DNA of 53,968 bases from Fodinibius sediminis. Its GTDB lineage: Bacteria > Bacteroidota > Rhodothermia > Balneolales > Balneolaceae. The notes below the pieces were generated by a model, which worked only from the letters and a program-made list of their open reading frames with translations, was not told where the DNA came from and did not search any database. The DNA lies in NCBI RefSeq assembly GCF_900182555.1, contig NZ_FXTH01000021.1, forward strand, positions 1 to 53,968. The letters run 5' to 3'. Below are positions 33,822 to 42,557 of the stretch, piece by piece. How positions within the stretch are numbered: position 1 is the first letter of the stretch; every line of letters begins with the position of its first letter. Position numbers and translations under genes: made by a program.

Positions 33822-35337
33822 ACCGATCGAAAAGTGGGTTAGAAAAAGAGTCTATCAATTGTTGGAACTCTCGGTTATACTCTTAGTAAGTGCGGGGTGT
33901 TCAAATCAGTCAATTGATCAAGGGTTACCTGTTGATACTTTTACCCAACAATTGGATGTGCGTATTTTGTCTTTAATGGATTGGTACAACATACCCGGCA
34001 CTTCCATTGCACTCATTCAGGATAGGAAATTAGTATGGTCCAATGCCTATGGGTACGCTGACATTAAACAGCAGAAGAAGATGACCCTTGACGCTATCTG
34101 CAGGACAGAATCCATCTCAAAGTCAGTAACAGCCTGGGGCGTAATGAAATTAGTAGAGCGCGGCCTGATAAACCTAGATGACCCTGTCCAACAATACTTG
34201 CGTAATTGGTCCCTGCCTGAATCGGAATACAATCTCAATGACGTAACGATCCGAAAACTGTTAAGCAATAGTTCCGGGATACCACTGGGATCACTTGGTG
34301 AAGAATATTCACCAGATAGCGAGAAACCCTCACTGAGGCAATACCTAAGCAAAGAAGTACAGCTAACCTATGAACCGGGTTCAAATTTCGAATACTCCAA
34401 TCCCGGGTTTAACCTGTTGGAATTGTTAATCGAAGAGGTGACGGGACGTGACTTTAGCGATTATATGGTGAATGAGGTACTCACCCCGCTTGGCATGCAT
34501 AATTCAAGATTTGACTGGGATGAAGATTGGTCCTCAAGAGTGCCCATGGGATATGACCTACAGGGGAATTCTGTCGCTCCGTACGTATATCCTTACAAGG
34601 CATCCGGCGGTTTGTTTTCTACGGTTGAAGATATAGCTCGCTTTACGATTGCTGAAATGGTCAATGGCTCACATGCGAATCAGGTTATACTTTCTAAGGA
34701 GAGTATTCAAAACATTCACACACCTAAGATAAATATCTTAGGCATGTTTGGGTTTGTGGCTGAGGATTACGGCTTTGGTCACTTCATTGAAACGCTGCCG
34801 GATGGGAAGAAGGCCGTCTGGCATGGGGGACAGGGACACGGTTGGATGACTCATTTCCATATGATACCTGAAACTGGTGATGGTATTGTCATATTTACCA
34901 ATAGTCAGCGCAGTTGGCCGTTTATAGGCCATATTTTACGTGCTTGGTCGCGTTGGCAGGGGGTTGGTCCTGTAAAATTTAGTCGAATCACAACGGCTGT
35001 ATCGGGCTTGAGAATTATTATCGGGCTTATTTTGCTTGTTACGCTATGGTGCGCTGCACATCTTGTCAATGGAGTCTTAGCCGGCAAACGAAAACTGACA
35101 ATTTCACTGAAATTGGTTACCAAGACGCGGGTAATGGAGTTCTTTATAGGTACTATAATAGTAGGTGTTCTCTTGTGGGCTATCACCCGAGATTATTTGT
35201 TTCTGACGTCCATATTCCCAATTGGTACTGTATGGCTGGGGTGGACATTGCTGGTATTTTCTGTAGTATTATTGCTTTCGGCTGCTTTACCGGTTGTTCA
35301 AACGGTTGAACCAACTGATAGTAATCAATTGCGATGA
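33796..35337 (+). CDS. Serine hydrolase lipoprotein, beta-lactamase class C fold
   Basis: A 513-aa protein with an N-terminal basic stretch, a hydrophobic segment and lipobox LVSAGC (~34), so a probable lipoprotein. The class C serine-hydrolase motifs are present: S-x-x-K in TESISKSVTAWG (~105), Y-x-N in FEYSNPGFN (~196) and HGG in WHGGQGHGW (~343). Three TM helices follow the enzyme domain (~395-500). Relatives include esterases, peptidases and PBP4*-like enzymes, so substrate cannot be named. Last gene of the overlapping operon; a broken lipoprotein gene follows directly. Confidence 0.85.
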   Translation: MMSWNGLNRPIEKWVRKRVYQLLELSVILLVSAGCSNQSIDQGLPVDTFTQQLDVRILSLMDWYNIPGTSIALIQDRKLVWSNAYGYADIKQQKKMTLDAICRTESISKSVTAWGVMKLVERGLINLDDPVQQYLRNWSLPESEYNLNDVTIRKLLSNSSGIPLGSLGEEYSPDSEKPSLRQYLSKEVQLTYEPGSNFEYSNPGFNLLELLIEEVTGRDFSDYMVNEVLTPLGMHNSRFDWDEDWSSRVPMGYDLQGNSVAPYVYPYKASGGLFSTVEDIARFTIAEMVNGSHANQVILSKESIQNIHTPKINILGMFGFVAEDYGFGHFIETLPDGKKAVWHGGQGHGWMTHFHMIPETGDGIVIFTNSQRSWPFIGHILRAWSRWQGVGPVKFSRITTAVSGLRIIIGLILLVTLWCAAHLVNGVLAGKRKLTISLKLVTKTRVMEFFIGTIIVGVLLWAITRDYLFLTSIFPIGTVWLGWTLLVFSVVLLLSAALPVVQTVEPTDSNQLR

Positions 35338-35338
35338 A

Positions 35339-35739
35339 ATGGACTGTTTTTTCTGATTTTTACATTGCTATCGGGTTGTAAATCCCCAGCAGATAAAATC
35401 GATGCCCCCCCAACGCTGTTACACATCTACGTTCTATAGAAATTGGTGGGTTGGATCAGCACGGAACAGGAAAGTCCAATAACAATACCTACAGGGAGGA
35501 AATAATGACCTTGAATCTGAGGATACCCACCGGCTAACGCTTTACCTGAAAAATCGTTTTGATCGGGAAAAATTTATCTGTTGAGTCATTCCTGGGAGGG
35601 GATGTTGTTCGGTGTCCACGTGGTGAATCACTATAATAATGACTATCATGCCTTCATATCAGTATCTGAGGTTATTGGTTCAGCAAGAGCCGATGGTATC
35701 TCATGGAATTGGATACAAGAAAAAGGCTCTGAAAAGTGA
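35339..35739 (+). pseudogene. Frameshifted lipoprotein gene
   Basis: A signal segment, NGLFFLIFTLLSGCKSPADK with lipobox LSGC, opens one frame but meets a stop after ~30 codons. Later pieces in other frames look coding: DTHRLTLYLKNRFDREKF, then HVVNHYNNDYHAFISVS and VIGSARADGISWNWIQEKGS ending at TGA 35739. At least two shifts are needed to join them. It may once have been the sixth gene of the operon. No family recognised. Confidence 0.5.
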
Positions 35740-35805
35740 TTGAGAAAATGAGGAAGAATACACGCTCAAAATGCTTATTTGATTACCTGTACCTAATTCT
35801 GTGCC

Positions 35806-35840
35806 AAAAAAAAGCCCATAACTATAAGCGAGTCATGGGC
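35806..35840 (-). terminator. Intrinsic terminator downstream of the tRNA-Arg 3' end
   Basis: On the minus strand GCCCATGACT (35840-35831) pairs with AGTTATGGGC (35823-35814) around a 7-nt loop with one mismatch, followed by eight Ts (35813-35806). It lies 12 bp beyond the tRNA 3' end. The original tRNA terminator has therefore stayed with the 3' fragment on the host side of the integration. Confidence 0.8.
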
Positions 35841-35851
35841 TTGTGGAGAAG

Positions 35852-35898
35852 TACGCCCGGAAGGATTCGAACCCTCAGCCTTCTGATCCGAAGCCAGA
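35852..35898 (-). other. Attachment site: 3' part of a tRNA-Arg(UCG) gene
   Basis: The minus strand reads anticodon stem-loop TCTGG-CTTCGGA-TCAGA (anticodon TCG), the variable region, the T-arm with GGTTCGAATCC, then acceptor half CGGGCGT and A. No acceptor 5' half or D-arm precedes it, so it is only the 3' part of a tRNA-Arg. This is the usual footprint (attR/attL) of a tyrosine-integrase element that inserts in a tRNA gene; the complete tRNA should lie at the far right end of the element. The fragment faces the host side, with the integrase on the other side. Confidence 0.8.
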
Positions 35899-36024
35899 TT
35901 TAAGCCATTTCCGTGGGTTTCCGAGCACGTACAAATATTTCGGTAAATCGTTGCATATCATGATTTTATAGCGTAATCTACTTCCGGGCGGTTACGGTCT
36001 TTTACGGGCCAAGCCAAGTATTCT

Positions 36025-36061
36025 GTTACCCAAATGTTACCCAAATTTCGATTTGGGTAAC
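36025..36061. promoter_or_regulatory. Direct and inverted GTTACCCAAAT repeats upstream of integrase
   Basis: GTTACCCAAAT occurs twice in tandem (36025-36035, 36036-36046). Its inverse ATTTGGGTAAC follows at 36051-36061 after a 4-nt spacer. Three 11-bp sites between the att site and the integrase suggest binding sites for integrase or the AlpA-type factor. Function inferred. Confidence 0.7.
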
Positions 36062-36084
36062 AGGAAATAAAACGCTGAACTAGT

Positions 36085-36123
36085 ACCCTGCCATGTCTGA
36101 TTTATGGTCAGACATGGCAGGGT
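36085..36123. promoter_or_regulatory. 16-bp perfect palindrome at the integrase start
   Basis: ACCCTGCCATGTCTGA (36085-36100) and its exact inverse TCAGACATGGCAGGGT (36108-36123) flank a 7-nt spacer. The most upstream possible ATG of the integrase (36104) lies in the spacer. It could be an operator or an mRNA hairpin that limits integrase expression. Confidence 0.75.
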
Positions 36124-36142
36124 TATTAATTTTAAAACTGCT

Positions 36143-37429
36143 ATGCCTTCAAAAAAACTTACTCATAAATTTGTCGAAGGATTAAAACCCCCAAAAAAAT
36201 CCATAGAATATTATGATGAAAAGGAGACGGGATTAATTTTAAGACTATCGAAAACCGGTTCTAAAACCTTTGCATATAGATACCGTTTCGCTGGTAAAAA
36301 TAGGCGATTTACTATTGGCAGATTTCCTGCTGTTGGTCTTGCTGATGCAAGGGCTAAGGTGATGAAGTTAAAGGTCAAGGTTAATGATGGCATGGATCCT
36401 CAGGCAGAAAAAGAGAAGCGCAGATACAAGCCCAACGAATTAACTTTTCGGGAGCTTGCCGATATCTTTTCTAAACAGCACTTACCTACCCTTGCAGAAA
36501 GAACACAAGCCGAATATCAGCGCCATATTGATGTTGAGTTAATAGACAATCACAATTGGGGTGAGATACCTGTTTCTGAATTTACCAGCCAACATGTTCG
36601 AGAGGTCCTAAATCAAAAGGGTCAGATAGAGGGTAAATTTACTATGGCCAATCGCATTAGGTCAACTGCATCTAAAATTTTCGATTTCGGTTTAACCAAT
36701 GTGGGGATAAAGCTTGAAAGGAATCCAGTAGAGAATACGCCCGTATTTGACCGAGGTGAGAATGTGAGGGATCGAGTTTACAACGAAGAAGAAATTAAGG
36801 AGCTATGGAAGTACTGGGAGACGAAGCCAGAACCGATCCAATCATATTATAAAATATTGCTTTTAACAGGGCAGCGAAAAACCGAAACGATGCTCATGGA
36901 ATGGTCAGAAATAAGCTGGAATAAAGCGTGTAAGCGCATAAGAATCGGCGAAGATGGAAAGCCTAAACAAGAAGCCTTTTTAGCGGATATTTGGACAATA
37001 CCAGGAGAAAGGGCCAAAAATAATGAGGAGACCGATGTACCTTTATCTGATATGGTTAAAGAGATATTGGAAAAGCTAAAGCCGATTACCGGAGATAGTA
37101 AGTATGTTTTTGAGTCACCCCGTATTAAAGGTCAGCCATTAAATAGTGTCAAGAGTACGGACGAGAAAATTCAAAAAGAAACAGATATTTCAGATTTTCG
37201 AATTCATGATTTAAGACGTACGGTAGCAACAAAATTGGAGGAAAGCCTTGTTGATCAAATTGTGATTCAAAAAATCATGAATCATAAGATTGAAGGAGTT
37301 ACAGGCAGACATTACCAATGGTACAATTATAATGATAGAAAGCTTGAGGCCTTAAATCGCTGGAGTTGGAGAGTTAGGAGTATCATATCTGGAGAAAAAG
37401 CAGAAACAAAGATTCATAAATTAGGATAA
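36143..37429 (+). CDS. P4-type tyrosine site-specific integrase
   Basis: Integrase/excisionase of the element, 428 aa from ATG 36143 (MPSKKLTHKFVEGLKPPKK). The frame is open 13 codons further upstream, but that ATG is inside the palindrome and adds atypical residues. The N-terminal DUF4102-type arm-binding domain reads EYYDEKETGLILRLSKTGSK...FTIGRFPAVGLADAR. Catalytic residues of the C-terminal domain are visible: R in LTGQRKTETMLMEWSEI, HDLRRTVAT, the late H/R in GVTGRHYQWY, and the Tyr of that segment. It lies 245 bp from the tRNA fragment, as usual for tRNA-targeted islands. Confidence 0.93.
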   Translation: MPSKKLTHKFVEGLKPPKKSIEYYDEKETGLILRLSKTGSKTFAYRYRFAGKNRRFTIGRFPAVGLADARAKVMKLKVKVNDGMDPQAEKEKRRYKPNELTFRELADIFSKQHLPTLAERTQAEYQRHIDVELIDNHNWGEIPVSEFTSQHVREVLNQKGQIEGKFTMANRIRSTASKIFDFGLTNVGIKLERNPVENTPVFDRGENVRDRVYNEEEIKELWKYWETKPEPIQSYYKILLLTGQRKTETMLMEWSEISWNKACKRIRIGEDGKPKQEAFLADIWTIPGERAKNNEETDVPLSDMVKEILEKLKPITGDSKYVFESPRIKGQPLNSVKSTDEKIQKETDISDFRIHDLRRTVATKLEESLVDQIVIQKIMNHKIEGVTGRHYQWYNYNDRKLEALNRWSWRVRSIISGEKAETKIHKLG

Positions 37430-37440
37430 CAGGGATAGGA

Positions 37441-38250
37441 ATGGATTTAGTTGATCGGGATATCATACAGCAAAAATATGATCGCTATGTGGAGCATTAC
37501 AATGAGTCAAACAATCTTATTGGTACTTATGCTGAGCTATTGACAATAAAAGAAGGTCTTCAACAGCGACTCCAAGAGTTAAATGAAAAGTTCGACCTGT
37601 TTATCGAGGATATTGAATACTATTTGGAGAAAATTTATGATCCTACTACCTCTTCGGACGGGAAAGACATAGAAGAGGATTTGATAGAATCCAACCATGT
37701 GAAGCTGGTAGAAAATATCATTGAGCATATCAAATGGGAAGTAGGCCACTTCTTACATATTTCCCAACCAAATGATTTTATCAATCAAAATTACAGGCAG
37801 ATTGAAAAAGTTTTCAATGCTTACCAACGCCATGGACAAGAGCAAAAAACGAAAAGAGCCTTGGAAGCTATAACTTTTTACGGAAAGGAATATGAGCAAG
37901 CTTATTACCATCTTAGAGGGATAAAGGCAGTTACGAATAAAATTATTGATGGAGACTATCCTACAGAGCTAAAGGATTATAGAGATCTGCAAGAACAGGA
38001 AAAGAAAGAGATTTCTGAAGAGTACATGCCTCATCATAATACTCGTGAAGGGTTAGTTGAGGACCTAAAGAAGGTTATTCATAATATTCAGACACAACCT
38101 CGGTTTTTTCATAAAGATGGTACAATTAAGCATACTACCGTAGCAGGATATGCTGTTTCCCAAAAATGGTTTGCCGATAAGCATGGTTATGGGGAGAGGG
38201 GCCTTCATGGGCATATTAAAAAAATAAGCGAGGGTATGAAGAGTACATGA
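37441..38250 (+). CDS. Hypothetical coiled-coil protein of the element
   Basis: A 269-aa cytosolic protein, rich in charged residues and predicted mostly helical. It begins MDLVDRDIIQQKYDRYVEHY, and coiled-coil-like heptads run over ~25-60 (LTIKEGLQQRLQELNEKFDLF). The C-terminal part is globular (HKDGTIKHTTVAGYAVSQKW, GYGERGLHGHIKKI). I recognise no family. It begins 11 bp after the integrase stop and is probably cotranscribed, so a role in element mobility or its control is possible. Confidence 0.65.
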   Translation: MDLVDRDIIQQKYDRYVEHYNESNNLIGTYAELLTIKEGLQQRLQELNEKFDLFIEDIEYYLEKIYDPTTSSDGKDIEEDLIESNHVKLVENIIEHIKWEVGHFLHISQPNDFINQNYRQIEKVFNAYQRHGQEQKTKRALEAITFYGKEYEQAYYHLRGIKAVTNKIIDGDYPTELKDYRDLQEQEKKEISEEYMPHHNTREGLVEDLKKVIHNIQTQPRFFHKDGTIKHTTVAGYAVSQKWFADKHGYGERGLHGHIKKISEGMKST

Positions 38251-38338
38251 ATAGTACTTACTCTTCTTAATCTTTTACGTGCAGTACCGGTAACATGCGG
38301 TCAGTTACAAACGAAAACACTAAAAGTAATTGACCGTT

Positions 38339-38539
38339 ATGGAAAAATTAATACGCCCACAAGTACTAGCAGACCAATTAGGAATCGGCCTATCTACCCT
38401 TTATGACAGGATGAAGGAGCCTGACTTTCCTCGAAAAGTCCAGATCTCGAAAAATGCCGTTGGATTCCGTGAGTCTGAAATCATGGAATGGATAGAAGCT
38501 AATACCGAAAATAAAGCAACCCATAAATTAGTGGAGTAA
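38339..38539 (+). CDS. AlpA-family helix-turn-helix regulator/excisionase
   Basis: Start taken at ATG 38339 (MEKLIRPQVLADQLGI); a TTG three codons upstream is possible. The 66-aa protein is a single winged-HTH of the AlpA/MerR-like excisionase type: QVLADQLGIGLSTLYDRMKE (the HTH), PDFPRKVQISKNAVGFRESE and IMEWIEA. Such proteins activate P4-type integrases or act as directionality factors. The stop codon overlaps the next start (TAATG). Confidence 0.9.
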   Translation: MEKLIRPQVLADQLGIGLSTLYDRMKEPDFPRKVQISKNAVGFRESEIMEWIEANTENKATHKLVE

Positions 38540-38808
38540 TGAGGTTAGACCTACTAGAGGTAGGTGTGATCTCTAATACCATCACCATGGAGGCAAGCAA
38601 CAAAAATGGTGAAGAGGTATGCCTACCTGAATTCCCGGATCACGTACATAAGGATGCCCAAAGTATTGCTGAGTCATATCGTCAACTAGGTGACCAGCCT
38701 AATGCATTTGAGCCTAATCTACCATACGTAAGGGAAAAGTATCCTGCCTTTGAATGGCCTGTAACAAGAAAATTAATACAAAACTACTTTTTAAAATGCA
38801 GCAATTAA
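38539..38808 (+). CDS. Small hypothetical protein
   Basis: An 89-aa acidic protein with no signal or TM segment. It begins MRLDLLEVGVISNTITMEAS and contains FEPNLPYVREKYPAFEWPVT. Not recognised. Its start overlaps the AlpA stop by one base and its end overlaps the start of the SF3 helicase gene by 13 bp, so it is probably a real coupled gene. It may relate to the short N-terminal modules found before P4-type primases. Confidence 0.5.
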   Translation: MRLDLLEVGVISNTITMEASNKNGEEVCLPEFPDHVHKDAQSIAESYRQLGDQPNAFEPNLPYVREKYPAFEWPVTRKLIQNYFLKCSN

Positions 38809-40232
38809 CACCTGAAATATTAAAGAATGGTGTGTTAAAACACGCCAAGCCACCCTCCCCTACGCCTCACGAAGAAGTACTCAAAAAGCTCCTTGGTATG
38901 GTAGAGGACGTGAACTTTTACCAGGAAGCTGGAACCGATAAGCCCAATAAGAAGCACTATGTAGTAATTGCGATTGAGAAAATATTAGAGCTCGCTGAGA
39001 ATAATAACTGGGGGTTATGCAAAAAGCATGACTTTATATACCTGTACAATGGGGCTTATTGGAGCCAACTTGAGGAAGACCAATTGGAGACTTTCTTAGG
39101 TCAAGCAGCCCGAAAAATGGGGGTCAATAAATTTGATGCCCATTACTATCAATTTCGTGAAAAGTTGCTAAAGCAATTTATGAGTTTTGCTCATCTACCA
39201 ACTCCAGAAAAGCCGGACGAGCTTGTTCTTATAAACCTTAAGAATGGAACCGTTGAAATTAATCCAGCGAGCAAAGTGCCGGTTAAGATTCGCCCTCCCA
39301 AGCAAGCGGATTTTTTAACATATCAACTACCGTTCAGATATGATAATAAGGCGTCTTCGCCAAGATTTACCAAGTATTTGGATGAGGTACTACCTGATAG
39401 GGATATGCAGCAGTTGCTTGCTGAGTTTGTTGGGTATGTTTTTGTTAATACATCTACACTTAAGCTTGAAAAAGCGTTAATACTACTTGGTCCGGGCGGG
39501 AATGGCAAGAGCGTGTTTTTTGAGATTGTCAATGCCCTCCTTGGTAATGAAAACGTCTCCACCTATACTCTTCAGTCGTTAACAGATAAATCTGGATACT
39601 ATCGGGCAAAGTTGGCTAACCGACTAGTTAATTATGCGAGTGAGATCAATGGGAGTATGGATACGGCCCTTTTTAAGCAACTGGTCTCGGGAGAACCTGT
39701 TGAAGCTCGCTTACCCTACGGCGAGCCCTTCACCCTCACCGACTATGCCAAGCTCATCTTTAACTGCAACGAGCTACCTACCGATGTAGAACATACCAAT
39801 GCCTTTTTTCGACGATTTATGATTGTTCCTTTTGACAAAACCATCCCCGAAGACCATCAGGACAAAGAGTTAGCCGCGAAGATTATTCGAAATGAGCTTT
39901 CCGGGGTGTTTAATTGGGTCTTGGATGGACTTCAACGGCTTTTAAAGCAAAGAGGATTCACCTCCTGCGAAACAGTAGAGAAACAAAACGAAAAGTATCG
40001 CATGGAGTCAGATTCAGTGCTGAAGTTTTTGAATGAAAGTGAATATGTGAAGTCTATTGAATTATATGTAAGGTTATCAAAGATCTTTAGTGAATATAAA
40101 GGATTTTGCGGTGAAGACGGTTACTATCCGGTAGGGAAGAGTAAATTTAAAAAGCGACTTGAAAATAGTGGAATCAAGGTGATGCGGAAATCGGTTGGCA
40201 ATGTTGTTTATCTAAGGAAGCCCCAACAATAA
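38796..40232 (+). CDS. P4-type SF3 DNA helicase/primase-associated protein
   Basis: Start taken at ATG 38796 (MQQLTPEILKNGVLKH), giving 478 aa; a frame from 38754 runs further into the previous gene. The SF3 helicase core has Walker A ILLGPGGNGKSVFFEIVN (~229-246), then YYRAKLANRLVNYASEING (Walker B region), sensor-like KLIFNCNELPT and FFRRFMIVPFDKTIPEDHQD. Poxvirus-D5/P4-alpha proteins of this type initiate replication of phages, satellites and plasmids. No full primase domain is present in it. The element can therefore probably replicate after excision. Confidence 0.92.
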   Translation: MQQLTPEILKNGVLKHAKPPSPTPHEEVLKKLLGMVEDVNFYQEAGTDKPNKKHYVVIAIEKILELAENNNWGLCKKHDFIYLYNGAYWSQLEEDQLETFLGQAARKMGVNKFDAHYYQFREKLLKQFMSFAHLPTPEKPDELVLINLKNGTVEINPASKVPVKIRPPKQADFLTYQLPFRYDNKASSPRFTKYLDEVLPDRDMQQLLAEFVGYVFVNTSTLKLEKALILLGPGGNGKSVFFEIVNALLGNENVSTYTLQSLTDKSGYYRAKLANRLVNYASEINGSMDTALFKQLVSGEPVEARLPYGEPFTLTDYAKLIFNCNELPTDVEHTNAFFRRFMIVPFDKTIPEDHQDKELAAKIIRNELSGVFNWVLDGLQRLLKQRGFTSCETVEKQNEKYRMESDSVLKFLNESEYVKSIELYVRLSKIFSEYKGFCGEDGYYPVGKSKFKKRLENSGIKVMRKSVGNVVYLRKPQQ

Positions 40233-40351
40233 AAACTTTTCTTTTGAACCTGCATTTGTTACATCAGCTACACAGTACCTTGACTTAAACGATGTAGAAG
40301 CCTTTCGGATGTAGGAAATGCAAGAAATGTAGCTCTATAAAAAACTTTTTT

Positions 40352-41344
40352 ATGAGACAGGATATTACAACATATCGTTACAGACTTGACGCGAGTAGTA
40401 AGAAGTTCCAGTGTCCACAATGCCGAAAGAAGAGGTTTGTCAGATATAAAGACTATCAAACCAGTAAGTATATTGATGATGAATATGGACGTTGTGACCG
40501 TGAAGGTAGTTGTGGGTATTTTAAGGATCCGTACAGGAATGGCTATGGGCAAGAGGATGATTCCTATTGGCACCAAGGAAGCGTTTTAAAAGCAGAACCC
40601 CAACGTATCGACCACATACCTCAAAAGTTTTTTACGGCCAGTTTAAAAGGCTATAACCAAAATTACTTTATCCAATATCTGCACTCGCTTTTTGACAGAG
40701 AGGTTGTTCAAGAGCTCATAAACACCTACCACATTGGCACTTCCAAACACTGGGATGGAGCAACGGTCTTTTGGCAAATTGATATCCAGGGTAGGATTCG
40801 CACTGGTAAAGTAATGCTATATGATACCTATGGCCGTAGAGTCAAAGACCCTTACCCACACATAAATTGGGTGCATAGCTTATTGTATGAGAGTTATAAT
40901 CTTCAGCAATGTTTGTATGGTGAGCATCTGTTAACAGATGATAAAAGAATTCCTGTGGCCATAGTTGAGAGTGAGAAAACGGCTATAATTAGTAGTGCTT
41001 ACTTTCCTGAATTTACGTGGCTCGCTGCAGGCTCCAAGTCCAACTTAAAACCAGAGCTTTGTAAGTGTTTAATGGGACGAAGTGTGACGCTATTTCCTGA
41101 TTTAGGAGCTTATCAGGATTGGCAAGAAAAAGCGAAAAGTCTATCATACTTTTGTGACATTAGAGTTTCGGATATCCTTGAAGCAAGTACTGATAGTAAT
41201 GACAAAGAAGAAGGATATGATTTAGCTGATTATTTGATTCAGTATAAGGTTGATGAATTTCTTAAAGCCGCAGAGTCTATTAACACTAATGTTGAAGTTG
41301 TACTAAACGAAAAGGGATATCCAGCTTCCTGGGATGATCTTTGA
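40352..41344 (+). CDS. Zinc-ribbon/Toprim primase-like protein (DUF6371-like)
   Basis: A 330-aa protein. Residues ~18-52 form a zinc-binding ribbon, FQCPQCRKKRFVRYKDY...RCDREGSCGYFKDP, like primase CHC2/zinc-beta-ribbon domains. The central part is DUF6371-like, and ~205-260 has Toprim features: VAIVESEKTAIISSAYFPEF and LAAGSKSNLKPE, then TLFPDLGAYQDWQEKA with the acidic pair. It probably supplies priming functions to the neighbouring SF3 helicase, 119 bp upstream. A 388-bp gap follows before the AbiE pair, in which I see no gene. Confidence 0.75.
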   Translation: MRQDITTYRYRLDASSKKFQCPQCRKKRFVRYKDYQTSKYIDDEYGRCDREGSCGYFKDPYRNGYGQEDDSYWHQGSVLKAEPQRIDHIPQKFFTASLKGYNQNYFIQYLHSLFDREVVQELINTYHIGTSKHWDGATVFWQIDIQGRIRTGKVMLYDTYGRRVKDPYPHINWVHSLLYESYNLQQCLYGEHLLTDDKRIPVAIVESEKTAIISSAYFPEFTWLAAGSKSNLKPELCKCLMGRSVTLFPDLGAYQDWQEKAKSLSYFCDIRVSDILEASTDSNDKEEGYDLADYLIQYKVDEFLKAAESINTNVEVVLNEKGYPASWDDL

Positions 41345-41732
41345 TAGTTATTTAGAATTGGGCTAAAGCTATTGTTTGTTGGTAATTCTTCCCATTTGCT
41401 CAGGTCCATTTTTTTCAATTAAAATGACAGGGGCCCAAGCTCATAACCTCTTATAAAATTCTGGAGTATTGGGACAAGATTCTTTTTTAGGCAATTATAT
41501 TTCTAATTATTGGCAGTAAACAAAGAATAGTGCCGAAATATAGATATGATTGGCTATTCCGATGACATAATATTTTGATGATGATATAAGTAATGTCATT
41601 ACACGAACTTAAATGAAAGGGGCTATCGCCAGATTGATGAATTTAGATTTAGGCTATTCAATAATAGTTTGTTTTTAAATAATATTTTAGTTATTAACTG
41701 CAAAAGGGGTCGAACTTCCGCCCATTTTGTAG
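41345..41732. other. Intergenic region, replication genes to AbiE module
   Basis: No gene is seen. It is strongly AT-rich just before the AbiEi gene and should hold the promoter and autoregulatory operator expected for AbiE systems. I could not identify a clear inverted repeat. Confidence 0.4.
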
Positions 41733-41747
41733 GTGAAAACTAAAATT

Positions 41748-42557
41748 ATGGCTAATAATCACTACGAATACTTAGATTCATTTTTGGATCGGCAAAGAAG
41801 CCGGGGGCGTTTTACCTTTACCGCAGATGAGGTAAAGAAAGAGTTTGAGTTGTCTGAAAATGCTTTTAAAAAAACGACTCAGCGATTACTTGAACAGAAC
41901 AAAATTTCTCGACTACGGAATAAGTTCTACTTAATAATACCACCTGAATATTCTACGCGACAGACCCTTCCCCTTGGATATTTCATTGATGATCTAATGA
42001 CCTTTCTGGATCGTGAATATTATGTTGGTCTATTAACGGCCGCCATGTACCATGGGGCCGCCCATCAACAACCACAGCAGCAATTTATCGTTCATGATTC
42101 ATCCTACCTTCGTCCTATAGACAATCGGCGTCAATCTATAGTGTTTTGTTTAAAAAAAGAGTGGGATAAAAAAGATATCCAAGAGCAAAAAACAGATGCA
42201 GGTTTTATAAATATTTCATCACCTGAGCTAACAGCTTTTGACTTGTTATTTTATGTAGATCGGATTGGCGGATTTAATAGAGCAGCTACCGTTTTATCTG
42301 AATTAGAAAGTAATATTGAATCGTCAGATCTCTTTAAAGCAGCACAAAGATTCAACCAAACCACGACCCTTCAACGATTAGGATATATATTTGATGAGGT
42401 GCTCAGTAAAGCTAAATTAGCAGATGCTATTTTTGAAGCTCTTGATGAACGTACATTTTATCCTACTAAACTAAGTACGTCTGAAGAAAGCGATAATCAA
42501 CGCACTCCAAATCGTTGGAAAGTAATACCGAACATAGAGATAGAAGCAGAATTATGA
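41748..42557 (+). CDS. AbiEi-type antitoxin (type IV toxin-antitoxin)
   Basis: Start taken at ATG 41748 (MANNHYEYLDSFLDRQ); a GTG five codons upstream is also open. The 269-aa protein has an N-terminal winged-helix domain (FTFTADEVKKEFELSENAFKK, ISRLRNKFYLIIPPEY). The C-terminal AbiEi domain reads YYVGLLTAAMYHGAAHQQPQQ, INISSPELTAFDLLFYVDRIG and YIFDEVL. AbiEi proteins repress their own operon and counteract AbiEii. The stop codon overlaps the toxin start (ATGA), the standard coupling. Confidence 0.92.
   Translation: MANNHYEYLDSFLDRQRSRGRFTFTADEVKKEFELSENAFKKTTQRLLEQNKISRLRNKFYLIIPPEYSTRQTLPLGYFIDDLMTFLDREYYVGLLTAAMYHGAAHQQPQQQFIVHDSSYLRPIDNRRQSIVFCLKKEWDKKDIQEQKTDAGFINISSPELTAFDLLFYVDRIGGFNRAATVLSELESNIESSDLFKAAQRFNQTTTLQRLGYIFDEVLSKAKLADAIFEALDERTFYPTKLSTSEESDNQRTPNRWKVIPNIEIEAEL

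Noticed and set aside
35852-35898. Complete tRNA-Arg gene
   Set aside because: The acceptor 5' strand and D-arm are absent upstream; only the portion from the anticodon stem to the 3' end is present.
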